A DNA stretch of 58,915 bases. It comes from Candidatus Brockarchaeota archaeon. GTDB taxonomy: Archaea; Thermoproteota; EX4484-205; JAAOZP01. The DNA lies in contig JAFNIT010000006.1 in assembly GCA_017601345.1 (NCBI GenBank), forward strand, positions 1 to 58,915. The letters run 5' to 3'. Both the position numbers and the translations under genes were made by a program. Each line of letters starts with the position of its first letter. Position 1 is the stretch's first letter. Of the stretch, positions 1-8,127 are shown one piece after another. Under the pieces are notes generated by a model. The model did not search any database and was not told where the DNA came from. It saw only the letters and a list, made by a program, of their open reading frames with translations.

Positions 1-1
1 G

Positions 2-574
2 GGCATGGGGAGCAGTCCCACGGTAACAAGCATCCCTTCAAGCCTAATAGTTTTAGATGCGAGTAAGAGTATGGAGAGTGTTTTCGATAATGCTGCAACC
101 TCTGCCTTCATCAACCTATTGTCTGCAGAAGGGGTTGGAGGCAAAACTGCCTCCATAAGCTTCTCTACAGACTACTACTCTGTAGATTGGCAGGGATCAA
201 TGCTTGAGAAAGAAATAGCATTATCGCTATACTTTGGAAATATGACGATACTCCCACTCGGCAGGATAATGGAGCTAGTTTCCGAGAGCGAGAACAGGGT
301 TATAATCAACATAATAACGGATTGCGGATGGCAGAACATAGAGGAGGTACTTCCCTTCTTGGAGCAAATAGTTAAGAGAGGCCACGTGGCCAAAATATTC
401 TACCTGCATGGAGGCGATTACCCTGAGAACCTTAAGAAAGTAAGCAGAGTTAGCGGTATAAGGATAATTCCAGTTAAAGATCCTGAGAAGGATTTACAAT
501 ACCTGGTTGCCAGAGAAACCGGTGGAGACTATGGTCCAATGCTGGTATTTAAAAACCAACCCATTACTACTTAA
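2..574 (+). CDS. VWA-domain protein, 5' end outside window
   Basis: The reading frame is open to the left edge, so the first ATG (position 5) need not be the true start. About 25 residues in, the segment VLDASKSM has the DxSxS metal-site (MIDAS) pattern of von Willebrand factor A domains. It is followed by alternating hydrophobic strands (RVIINIITDCGW, AKIFYLHGG), as expected of a Rossmann-like VWA fold. No membrane segment is visible in this part. VWA domains bind metal and mediate protein contacts, often with MoxR-type AAA ATPases, but none is visible here. It is probably the C-terminal part of a longer protein. The partner and role are unknown. Confidence 0.6.
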   Translation, partial: GMGSSPTVTSIPSSLIVLDASKSMESVFDNAATSAFINLLSAEGVGGKTASISFSTDYYSVDWQGSMLEKEIALSLYFGNMTILPLGRIMELVSESENRVIINIITDCGWQNIEEVLPFLEQIVKRGHVAKIFYLHGGDYPENLKKVSRVSGIRIIPVKDPEKDLQYLVARETGGDYGPMLVFKNQPITT

Positions 575-614
575 ACAGCTGTTCGTATTTCTAGACACTT
601 AGTTCTAAGCAATA

Positions 615-627
615 TTGTTAAAAATAT
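615..627 (+). promoter_or_regulatory. TATA-like promoter of the SIMPL-domain gene
   Basis: The AT-rich box TTGTTAAAAATA lies 25-37 bases upstream of the ATG at 652 and no SD sequence precedes that ATG. This spacing suggests a leaderless or near-leaderless archaeal transcript. Inference from spacing only. Confidence 0.4.
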
Positions 628-651
628 CCGTTGCTTTCTTAATGAACAGCA

Positions 652-1506
652 ATGGAGGCTTTAAGCAAGAAGCTGGTGCTCGCATTAGGAATAGTCGCAG
701 TCATAACCATAGGTGTAAACCTAACTATATTCCTCGCTATATTACCATGGTCTATCTCGGCTTCTACTTCGGCTGTTCCACAATCTTCTCTAGAGTCTCC
801 AGAATTAGGGCTAAAGAGAAACTTTTCTCCGTACCTCGGGAGTATTCAGGTTGAGCAGGGGGGTAAAACAATAAGCGTAACAGGCATTGGTATTGCCAAA
901 GCAAAGCCTGAGAGGGCGCTGATAAGTCTGAGTGTGATTACACAGGCAGATAGTGCGGAGGAAGCGATTTCTGAGAATGCTGCTAAGATGGATCTCGTTA
1001 CTAAGGCTCTCAAAACCATGGGAATAGCCGAGGAACAGATAGAAACCTTTGCATACAGCTTAACCCCTCTCTTAGATTATTCTGATCGCAATTCGCCAAA
1101 GATTACTGGCTATACCTGCTCCAATACCATTAGGATTACTACTATGAATCTGAACAAGATAGGGGATATAATTGATAACGCGGTGTCTGCTGGCGCAAAC
1201 CACGTTTCTTCTCTCCAGTTCACGGTATCGGAGGAGAGATTGCGTCAACTAGGGCTAGAGGCATTGAGGAACGCTGTGAAGGATGCTGAGTCAAAAGCTA
1301 AAGCCATAGCCAGTGCTACGGGAGTAACCTTAACAAACCTGTTTTCAATAAGCGTCTTAAGCTATTCTCCGAATGTAGCAAACTACTCCTTTGAATCACC
1401 CATTCCCGCTCCAACACCAATTGCTGGAGTATTATTGACGCCAATACTCCCACCGGGGGAGGTTAGCATAACAGTAAGCATTTCTGCAGTATACGAGTTC
1501 AGATAA
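652..1506 (+). CDS. SIMPL (DUF541, YggE-like) domain protein, membrane-anchored
   Basis: This is a 284-residue protein with one N-terminal hydrophobic segment (about residues 8-32), a signal peptide or anchor, so the rest is probably outside the cell. From about residue 65 it has the SIMPL/DUF541 pattern: ISVTGIGIAKAKPERALISL, then a long helix, then the strand pair ITGYTCSNTIRITTMNLNKI, and a second helix rich in Ala/Lys (NAVKDAESKAKAIASATG). Family members are periplasmic or secreted proteins linked to oxidative stress or envelope functions in bacteria; the archaeal role is unknown. The stop codon is directly followed by the ATG of the next gene, so the two are probably co-transcribed. Confidence 0.8.
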   Translation: MEALSKKLVLALGIVAVITIGVNLTIFLAILPWSISASTSAVPQSSLESPELGLKRNFSPYLGSIQVEQGGKTISVTGIGIAKAKPERALISLSVITQADSAEEAISENAAKMDLVTKALKTMGIAEEQIETFAYSLTPLLDYSDRNSPKITGYTCSNTIRITTMNLNKIGDIIDNAVSAGANHVSSLQFTVSEERLRQLGLEALRNAVKDAESKAKAIASATGVTLTNLFSISVLSYSPNVANYSFESPIPAPTPIAGVLLTPILPPGEVSITVSISAVYEFR

Positions 1507-2049
1507 ATGTTTAATACTTTAGTTTTTTATAATTCTACTGATGTGATTTCCCGATTGGATGGTGAGGAGGATCTTGAGTATAAACTACGCGGCAAAACTC
1601 TTCAAGTCTATCTTCACCTGATAAGGTCTGGCGTGAATGAGAGCTACGGGGTTAGGGAGATTCAAAGAGCGCTGGGCTTCAAGAGTCCCAGCATAGCCTC
1701 TTACCATTTAGAAAAGTTGAGAGAGCTTGGCCTCCTTTCAAAAGACGAGAAGGGAGACTATCGCGTTATTAAAGAGGTTAACGTTGGATTGTTAAAGCTT
1801 TACATCAAAATAGGAGGACTACGACTACCAAGACTCCTCCTCTATGCCTGTTTTATAACAAGCATGGTTTCAACGTATTTGCTGGTTTATCCTCAAACTC
1901 TGAGCCTGCACAATCTTTTCGCACTATTGGTCGGCTTCTCATCGCTAGCAATACTATGGTTCGAAACATTCCTAGTTCTAAGGGAAACAAAGTTAAAGCT
2001 TATTAAAAAGCAAAACAATGTAAAAAGCATAAAAAGTACCTCCTCTTAG
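1507..2049 (+). CDS. winged-helix DNA-binding protein with two membrane segments
   Basis: This 180-residue protein has a winged-helix domain (about residues 25-85; ALGFKSPSIASYHLEKLREL is the recognition region) followed by two hydrophobic segments (about 105-125 and 135-160) and a basic tail. It is the same type as the protein at 50272-50688: both share LRGKTL near the start, FKSPS...YHL..L in the helix-turn-helix, and the paired membrane segments. The ATG at 1507 abuts the preceding stop. However, a TATA-like box lies at 1524-1533 and a TTG at 1555 would give an N-terminus matching the paralogue, so the start is uncertain. It is probably a membrane-bound transcription regulator; no ligand is known. 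Confidence 0.7.
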   Translation: MFNTLVFYNSTDVISRLDGEEDLEYKLRGKTLQVYLHLIRSGVNESYGVREIQRALGFKSPSIASYHLEKLRELGLLSKDEKGDYRVIKEVNVGLLKLYIKIGGLRLPRLLLYACFITSMVSTYLLVYPQTLSLHNLFALLVGFSSLAILWFETFLVLRETKLKLIKKQNNVKSIKSTSS

Positions 2050-2096
2050 AAAAATATACATGGTTATAATTGACAATCAATGATGAGCAGAACCAT

Positions 2097-2363
2097 TTAT
2101 TTCAAAAGTCCTACAGCAAACCCTATTAATATTCCTATTGCGAACAATTGCGACGATTCTATGAATGCTTTAATCCATTCGATTGCTGGCAGTATTGCCC
2201 TTAAGAATTCTTCGATCTGGCTTCTAGATACAACAGTAATTCCCAGGAATGCTAAGAGTAAGATTATTAATCCGATTACTGCAGCAACCTTAAGTGCCTT
2301 TGCCATAAGGTATCCTACTCCGATTCCTATTATTAGCCCTATTATTGTAACTGGTTCAATCAT
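2097..2363 (-). CDS. small FUN14-like membrane protein
   Basis: This 88-residue protein has two or three hydrophobic segments. It opens with a glycine-rich helix (IGLIIGIGVGYLMAKALKVA) and closes with LFAIGILIGFAVGLLK, the arrangement of archaeal and eukaryotic FUN14-type small membrane proteins (a GxxxGY-like start and a G-x-L-x-GF end). The opposite strand is also open over this stretch but gives a less convincing protein. The gene is alone, convergent with the gene on its left. Function unknown. Confidence 0.5.
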   Translation of the reverse strand: MIEPVTIIGLIIGIGVGYLMAKALKVAAVIGLIILLLAFLGITVVSRSQIEEFLRAILPAIEWIKAFIESSQLFAIGILIGFAVGLLK

Positions 2364-2466
2364 AGCATTTCAACTCTTGATAAATTATATAAATTTACTG
2401 TATTAAAGCACAGGATCCGGTGAATCTTATGAAACACATAAATAATGTTTTGCACAGGTATGGATT

Positions 2467-3276
2467 ATGTGCAGGCTTCTGGGTGCAATGTTTGTTGAAA
2501 GTAATACTGTTGAAAACCATCTGCTGGATGCTGAATGCTCTATTTTTAAACAAGCGGTTAAAGGTAAGCAGTCGGATGGCTGGGGTATAGGTTTCTACGT
2601 GGGGCGAGTCCCCATTGTGTTTAAGTCTGAAAAAGCCGTATACGAGGAAGAGGAAAGGTTTAAGGAGGTTGTTAAATCCACTAAAGGAAGGATAATAATC
2701 GTACATGTGAGGAAAGCAAGCAACCCTAGAGGACTGCCGCGTGAAAGATTAATATCGCCTGAGAGCTCTCAGCCTTTTTACCATTCAAACTATCTTCTAG
2801 CACATAATGGTTCAATCAACATACCTGACGAAGTGATTAAGAGATTGGGTTACTATAGGGAGCTGGTGAAGAGCAACAACGATAGTGAAGTATACTTCTA
2901 CCTTTTGCTAAGTTTAATCGAGAAGGAGAATGATGTTATCACGGCTTTCAAGAACGTTGAAAAAACTTTGATGGAAATATTCATAGAGGAGAAGCCTAGT
3001 AAGTTCGAAACCCCATTCACTAGTCTAAATACAATATTCTCAGACGGTGAGAAGCTTTACGCGTTTTCAAGATACTTAACTAACCCTGGGAAATCCATAT
3101 GCTATGGGGATTCTCCAGTATTCGAAATGTGTTTCAAATTCGATGAAAAACACCTTGTAGTGGCTTCAGAGAAGACTGAGAGAGGAGTCTGGCACCCATT
3201 GAAAAACAATAATTTGCTTATATGCTGGGTAGAAGAAGATAGGATAGAACACGAGATAGTGGACTTTAACGAGTAA
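2467..3276 (+). CDS. class II glutamine amidotransferase (Ntn hydrolase)
   Basis: This is a 269-residue protein. The sequence starts MCRLLG, placing the catalytic cysteine at position 2 after Met removal, as in GATase II/YafJ-type Ntn hydrolases. Other family hallmarks are SDGWGIGFY (about residue 36), VHVRKAS (about 79) and LLAHNGSI (about 111), and the NNDSEVYFYLL helix. It hydrolyses glutamine to release ammonia in the family; stand-alone YafJ-like members have no firmly assigned acceptor. No synthetase partner is adjacent. Confidence 0.88.
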   Translation: MCRLLGAMFVESNTVENHLLDAECSIFKQAVKGKQSDGWGIGFYVGRVPIVFKSEKAVYEEEERFKEVVKSTKGRIIIVHVRKASNPRGLPRERLISPESSQPFYHSNYLLAHNGSINIPDEVIKRLGYYRELVKSNNDSEVYFYLLLSLIEKENDVITAFKNVEKTLMEIFIEEKPSKFETPFTSLNTIFSDGEKLYAFSRYLTNPGKSICYGDSPVFEMCFKFDEKHLVVASEKTERGVWHPLKNNNLLICWVEEDRIEHEIVDFNE

Positions 3277-3313
3277 CCAATCTTTTAAATTCTCCATGCG
3301 AGAAAAACATTTT

Positions 3314-6055
3314 CTATTTGATTGTTGATAATGTTACCTCATACCATATTGTTTGATACTCCGGTCCTATCTTAAAAACCTTATACTCGCCCTCATTAAC
3401 TACTTTTACCTGACTAGTTCTCTTACCCCTATTGTCTAACGCCCATACTTCGAGATTCATCCCTGTCCTTATTCTTACAGTTCCGAGTATTCCCTCAGTG
3501 ATGGTTGGCGAATAGCCCCAGTCTGACCCGCAGGTAACTGGTCCGTTGTAGATATGGACACCGGTAAGAGAGTTCCGGAACCATGTTAAGAGACTGTTGC
3601 CTCCTTCATACGTACGTAAACGCATCCCCGTATTCGTAGTATACCCTGCGGCAATTAAGAGCATTCTTTTTGAAGCGGATATATCCTCGTCATCAAGGGT
3701 TGAAAGCGTTATTACACACCAACCATCTAGAAGAGTTTCTCCCACTTCTATAATAACACTGCCACATTTTAATGTTCTTCCTCCACCAAAACCAATTATT
3801 GCAATACTTCTCGAAGTATTTACAAGTATTAATCCTCTTTCTGAATCAGAAACGTTCCATATTATTTCTCCAGTGTCAGAACTATAAGTGTTTTGAGGCT
3901 GTTCAAAACTGATATCGTTGTTAAAAGTGTTTTCAATCGCAATCGCTGTCCTGTGAAGCAAAGATAGTAATGGGTTTAGTCCTGCAGTCCCCCCGTCGGG
4001 AAGCATCCAAGCATAGGCCTTTCCACCCGCTATGAGCATAATCTCATCCTTACTATCCATCTTGATAGTTACAAGCTTTTCTGCAGGTTTTACATCCCCC
4101 CTTACGAAAATAAGATGTGCAGGTATTATAGTTGCCATCTTAACCGGGTGCTGATCTATGTTGAAGAATCCTCTAATCTTTCTAGAATCCCAATTGCCCC
4201 TTGCCCCATAGTCGAAAAGGAATATCCCGTCCCAGTCTTGGAGTGCTGCATATGCTGCTAGGGTTAAGACTGTTTCAGCATCATACATGTTTGGCGAAGG
4301 ATGATTATACTCAGTAACGAAATGAGGCTTTCCATAGACTCTTTTGACAGCCAAGCCCGTAATAGTACTCTGCTGTGGATTATTAACCATGGGTTCATTA
4401 ACAACATACCAATTCGCAGGATCCCATGGGGTTCCTGGAAACCAGGGGTGCATCCAATATGCGTGTGTATCCACTATGTCAAGCTTAGCCATTATGTTAG
4501 GCGTACTACAGCCAACTGTAGTGCCTATTACGAGAGCTTTAACACCGAGCTCCTCCTTTATGAAACGATACATTTCCGTGAAGAAACTCTCCTCCAAGAA
4601 ATATAGGAATTCGATCCAGTCGTTCTTAGCAGCCGAGCTTCTCTTATTATACTCGGAAACGGGAAGTATTTGAACAGTCTTATTACTCAGGCTTTCACCA
4701 TCCATTAAGCCATATCCGTTAAAAAGCTTCATTGAAAAACAGGAAAACTGGTAGGTAGCAATATTTGCTCCAAGCCCTGAGATATCTAGCCTAGCATTAT
4801 CTTCGGATTGAGATGCAAGAAGAGCAATCTCATAATCTACCCAGTCTCTGGTAAGCGTTATATCAACTCTTTGGGAAAGCCCCCTCCATGGTTCATGAGC
4901 CTGAACAAGGCCTATGCTAACTCTAACATTCCTATCCGCCTTAGCGCTGAAACGTACTAAGTATGTTTCGCCTTCGACTATTCTTAACCCGGGTTGGTTA
5001 AACTGTACATGCCAGTTCTCCAAGCCCTTTCTCTTCACAGCGATCTCAAGAAATGCCCTCCCCCCTGCTTCCCTAGCTATCCTATAAGATGCTTCCGCGC
5101 CGTCGTGAACTTCTACAACCCATGAATCCAAACCCTTCTCAAAACAACTGTTTTTCAAAAGCTCGGCACTTTGACTAGGGCTTACTGGTGCTGCCCACGC
5201 CTTCCTAAGATTCTCATCGGAGCCGTATTTAGAGATAAGATAATTATTCCACTTCTCCTTAAGCGCATCCTTAAATATTTGCGGAAGCCTATCTATTGCA
5301 CCGTCCAGCCAAGAGTGTATTAAACCCTGCTCATTAACTATTTCAACAAAGGCCACAGCCGGGTCTTCGCCGTAGGTCATCCCCGTATAGGGATTTAAAT
5401 GAGTCAGGAGTTGTGTCGCATACTCCTTCTCTAAAAATTCAACCTCATCCATGAAAAATCCTAGGATCTGCTGTTCCTTCCAGTCCACGAGCCCGATCTC
5501 TGAAGGTAAACCGTCTGCAACCGTAAACCTTCTAGAGACTAAAAGATTCAGGTCCATGTATATCCCGTTTTCCTTAAGGCAGTGTATGAAGTAGTCCAGC
5601 CTGTCGAGAGCATTATCATTAAGCTTTCTAGTACCGCCTGTGGACTTATCGAAAATGTTGAAGCCTTCCCAACTAGCATCCATATGGTGGAACCGGACGG
5701 CATTCACTCCAAACTTAGCAAGCCGAGCAGCTACTCTCTCCGCCTCATCTTTTTCTGGAAAGGCTGCCCCACCACAGATATTAACTCCCAAAAACTTTAT
5801 TCTCTCTCCTCCAGCATAAAGATGCCCGTCTTCACCTACATAGACATGTCCAAGACTGCCAGCTGGTTTCCCATTATTCATGCTGACGATTGTTTCTTCA
5901 CCATCATCCCAAGGAAGGTAGAAGGGAAATGTTTTTCCACTAAGATTCTCGTTCTCCAATAACACTTTAAAGAATACGAATACTAAAAGTAGGATAATAG
6001 CCAGCAAAAGCGTTGAAAACAAGATGATTCTCTTCCTCATCTTGCTATTCTGCAT
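3314..6055 (-). CDS. membrane-anchored GH5/clan GH-A-like glycoside hydrolase with inserted carbohydrate-binding domain
   Basis: The protein has 913 residues. An N-terminal hydrophobic segment (about 9-33) with a basic start anchors it with the enzyme outside. A (beta/alpha)8 domain begins near 85 (KFLGVNICGG, VNAVRFHHMD at about 117-126). Probable catalytic acid E242 lies in EIVNEQG and probable nucleophile E582 in HFVTEYNHPSP. Between them, about 301-445 resembles a CBM4/9-type beta-sandwich (NSCFEKGLDSW ... ETYLVRFSAKA ... DWVDYEI), so the binding module is inserted within the catalytic domain. The last 200 residues are beta-rich. It lies 70 bases downstream of an OPT-like membrane gene on the same strand, suggesting joint use of extracellular glycans. 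Substrate cannot be predicted. Confidence 0.75.
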   Translation of the reverse strand: MQNSKMRKRIILFSTLLLAIILLLVFVFFKVLLENENLSGKTFPFYLPWDDGEETIVSMNNGKPAGSLGHVYVGEDGHLYAGGERIKFLGVNICGGAAFPEKDEAERVAARLAKFGVNAVRFHHMDASWEGFNIFDKSTGGTRKLNDNALDRLDYFIHCLKENGIYMDLNLLVSRRFTVADGLPSEIGLVDWKEQQILGFFMDEVEFLEKEYATQLLTHLNPYTGMTYGEDPAVAFVEIVNEQGLIHSWLDGAIDRLPQIFKDALKEKWNNYLISKYGSDENLRKAWAAPVSPSQSAELLKNSCFEKGLDSWVVEVHDGAEASYRIAREAGGRAFLEIAVKRKGLENWHVQFNQPGLRIVEGETYLVRFSAKADRNVRVSIGLVQAHEPWRGLSQRVDITLTRDWVDYEIALLASQSEDNARLDISGLGANIATYQFSCFSMKLFNGYGLMDGESLSNKTVQILPVSEYNKRSSAAKNDWIEFLYFLEESFFTEMYRFIKEELGVKALVIGTTVGCSTPNIMAKLDIVDTHAYWMHPWFPGTPWDPANWYVVNEPMVNNPQQSTITGLAVKRVYGKPHFVTEYNHPSPNMYDAETVLTLAAYAALQDWDGIFLFDYGARGNWDSRKIRGFFNIDQHPVKMATIIPAHLIFVRGDVKPAEKLVTIKMDSKDEIMLIAGGKAYAWMLPDGGTAGLNPLLSLLHRTAIAIENTFNNDISFEQPQNTYSSDTGEIIWNVSDSERGLILVNTSRSIAIIGFGGGRTLKCGSVIIEVGETLLDGWCVITLSTLDDEDISASKRMLLIAAGYTTNTGMRLRTYEGGNSLLTWFRNSLTGVHIYNGPVTCGSDWGYSPTITEGILGTVRIRTGMNLEVWALDNRGKRTSQVKVVNEGEYKVFKIGPEYQTIWYEVTLSTIK

Positions 6056-6125
6056 TTTCTAGGCAGGCATAGGCATTTCGATTAGAGAGATTAAAATGCA
6101 TAAACATTCTGATTAAAAATCTTGT

Positions 6126-8030
6126 TTACCAAGGCCATATCCAGGAGGCTTTAGATATTAACGTGATTGTTGTTCCAATAGCTACTACGACCCCCATTCC
6201 GGCTGAGAACCCTGCCAGTACTATGCCTCTCATCGCATTCCATTTTTCTGGTCCCATTAGACGCGGCATAAGATATTTCCCAATAAGCGACATTATGAAC
6301 ACCATTATAGTGTAAGGCGGTATGGAATACATGCCACCGATCAACCCAATAGGGCTTAACGGTATCCCCGCTTTACTAATAACCGTAGCTATTACCCCCC
6401 ATATTATCGCGATACCCATGCCCATGAATATTTGGTCGATCTTTATCGCTATCTGCCGGGTTGCGAAAAGCGAGTCGCTGACAGCGTAGTTTGGCCATAT
6501 GCCCATTACATACGGGTATACGAATGAGGGTATTGGGGCTATTCTCCAGAAGAAGTCTGTGAAAAGCAACCCGAACGTGGCGATCAGTATGAAAGATATT
6601 ATCTGGGCCTTGTAAAAATCCATCGGCCTCGTTTTCGTATTATAAGCTACTCTCGTAGCATTAACCCAGTATGGAGTGGAGAATCCCGCTATAGCTGGTG
6701 TGAATATCCATCCTGCATAACCTTGGTAGGGGCTGTAGTATATCGTGCTCTTCCACATGTTGTATATGAAGTCTGCTGAAAGAAGTATGCCGAGCTCGCC
6801 GTAGAGCCTAGCCGCCACCGATCCGAGTGCGAAGCTCATGCCTATTGATACAACTAGGGGCAACCACACCGGAACACCCGGAACAAGCCAGATGTAGAGA
6901 AGAGCGCTTAGTGCTGAAGATATGAGGTACACAGATAGCAGTAGTTTCGGCGATGGGAAGCCGGGTCCTCCCTTCATCTTACTAAGCTTCGAAAGGGCCC
7001 TTACTATTTTTCTTAGAGATAGTAGGAACAGGTAAATAGACATTCCGAAGGAGAGCCCTATGAAGAGCGAAAGCCACAGCTTTAAACCTGCTCTTTGAAT
7101 AATCAGGAAAATATTCATTCCCGGGGTATATTCCTGAGCCCACTCTGGTGAGAAATCCTTGAAGGTTGTTATGGTGAGCGTATTGCCGAATACCCATGAA
7201 ATTAAGGATCCTACAAATAACGAGCCGGTTAAGGAGGGTGGTAGAACCATTCCATACAGGAAGCTCAACGGATCCGTCGCTATGCCTATTACTGCGCCTG
7301 GAAGGTTGGTCTGTGTATACTGAGTAAAATCTACCCACGGGTATGGTATTAACTGTGCTTGCTGTCCTGCGAGGAGCGGCACAAGATAGAGGAGCATTCC
7401 GTATATCGCACCCATGCTTAACGATGCTATGAAGTACAGCAGGTCCTGCGGCTTCCTTTCATCCAAAGTGTTTATCATGGCAGTATCAATTTGCGCGAAG
7501 GGGAATGGCAGAGGCTCCTCCTCTATGTAAAGGTATGAAAACACTATACTGAGAGAAAGCTCTGCAGCTAAGCCTAAGATTGAGAATGCTAAGTTCACAG
7601 CAATTGCGAAAAGCCAGTCTGGATGTAGAAGAGTCCTTAACTGGTGGGCTGCAGAGGATACGGGGGGAGACATCCACGTGGGCACGTAATCCCTCAGAGG
7701 AGTTCCGCCGAGCTTAAACTCCAAACTAAGAGGGAGATTAACATAGTAAGACCTGTAGATGAACCAGTAGTAGAGAGGCATGGCGCCGCCTATGCCTCCG
7801 ACAATAGAGTATATTATGAATAGCTCCTGTTTAGAAAGCCTGCCGCCGTATATCCTTGCTAAAGCCGTGAACAATATAGCCGTTACATACGTGGCTGCTA
7901 CGCTAACGCTAGAGCCCACTGCAAACCACAAGTATATGGATGCTGGTAGGAATATGAGCGCCGCCATAATCATTGCCAATATGCTTCTCCAAGTTAGTCC
8001 AGGGTAAAACTCAATCCTAGGCTCAGCCAG
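6126..8030 (-). CDS. OPT-like/DUF6785-DUF6784-type polytopic membrane protein, copy 1
   Basis: This large integral membrane protein has about 14 hydrophobic segments and the acidic loop EEEPLPFPFAQIDTA, matching the E-E-R-L-x-F-P motif of the paralogues at 13556 and 30169 and recalling OPT transporters. The first ATG or TTG inside the frame (about 7979) drops residues homologous to the paralogues' N-terminus. Extending upstream gives IEFYPGLTWRS, matching VELKTGLTVRS. The only start after the upstream in-frame stop that keeps this is CTG at 8030, preceded at 6 bases by GGTGA. The start at 8030 is therefore inferred. It sits in a cluster with glycosidases, so oligosaccharide uptake is a reasonable guess; the substrate is not visible. 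Confidence 0.7.
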   Translation of the reverse strand: MAEPRIEFYPGLTWRSILAMIMAALIFLPASIYLWFAVGSSVSVAATYVTAILFTALARIYGGRLSKQELFIIYSIVGGIGGAMPLYYWFIYRSYYVNLPLSLEFKLGGTPLRDYVPTWMSPPVSSAAHQLRTLLHPDWLFAIAVNLAFSILGLAAELSLSIVFSYLYIEEEPLPFPFAQIDTAMINTLDERKPQDLLYFIASLSMGAIYGMLLYLVPLLAGQQAQLIPYPWVDFTQYTQTNLPGAVIGIATDPLSFLYGMVLPPSLTGSLFVGSLISWVFGNTLTITTFKDFSPEWAQEYTPGMNIFLIIQRAGLKLWLSLFIGLSFGMSIYLFLLSLRKIVRALSKLSKMKGGPGFPSPKLLLSVYLISSALSALLYIWLVPGVPVWLPLVVSIGMSFALGSVAARLYGELGILLSADFIYNMWKSTIYYSPYQGYAGWIFTPAIAGFSTPYWVNATRVAYNTKTRPMDFYKAQIISFILIATFGLLFTDFFWRIAPIPSFVYPYVMGIWPNYAVSDSLFATRQIAIKIDQIFMGMGIAIIWGVIATVISKAGIPLSPIGLIGGMYSIPPYTIMVFIMSLIGKYLMPRLMGPEKWNAMRGIVLAGFSAGMGVVVAIGTTITLISKASWIWPW

Positions 8031-8044
8031 AGTTCCTCACCTTT

Positions 8045-8103
8045 AAGGGTGAAGAGTTAAACACTTTAATAAAAACTTTTTTAGTAAAGGGTGAAAAGTT
8101 AAG
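8045..8103. promoter_or_regulatory. two direct repeats in a divergent intergenic region
   Basis: AAGGGTGAAGAGTTAA (8045-8060) and AAGGGTGAAAAGTTAAG (8087-8103) are near-identical 16-17 base direct repeats whose starts are 42 bases apart, about four helical turns. They lie between the divergent OPT-like and M28-FtsX genes. The first repeat overlaps the area just upstream of the putative SD of the minus-strand gene. They could be operators for a shared regulator; this is inference. Confidence 0.4.
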
Positions 8104-8127
8104 ATTTATTAAGAAGAGTAGAGAGAA

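Noticed and set aside
2080-2406. Open frame on the plus strand over the FUN14-like gene
   Set aside because: Its translation lacks domain-like structure, while the minus-strand frame gives a coherent glycine-rich membrane protein.
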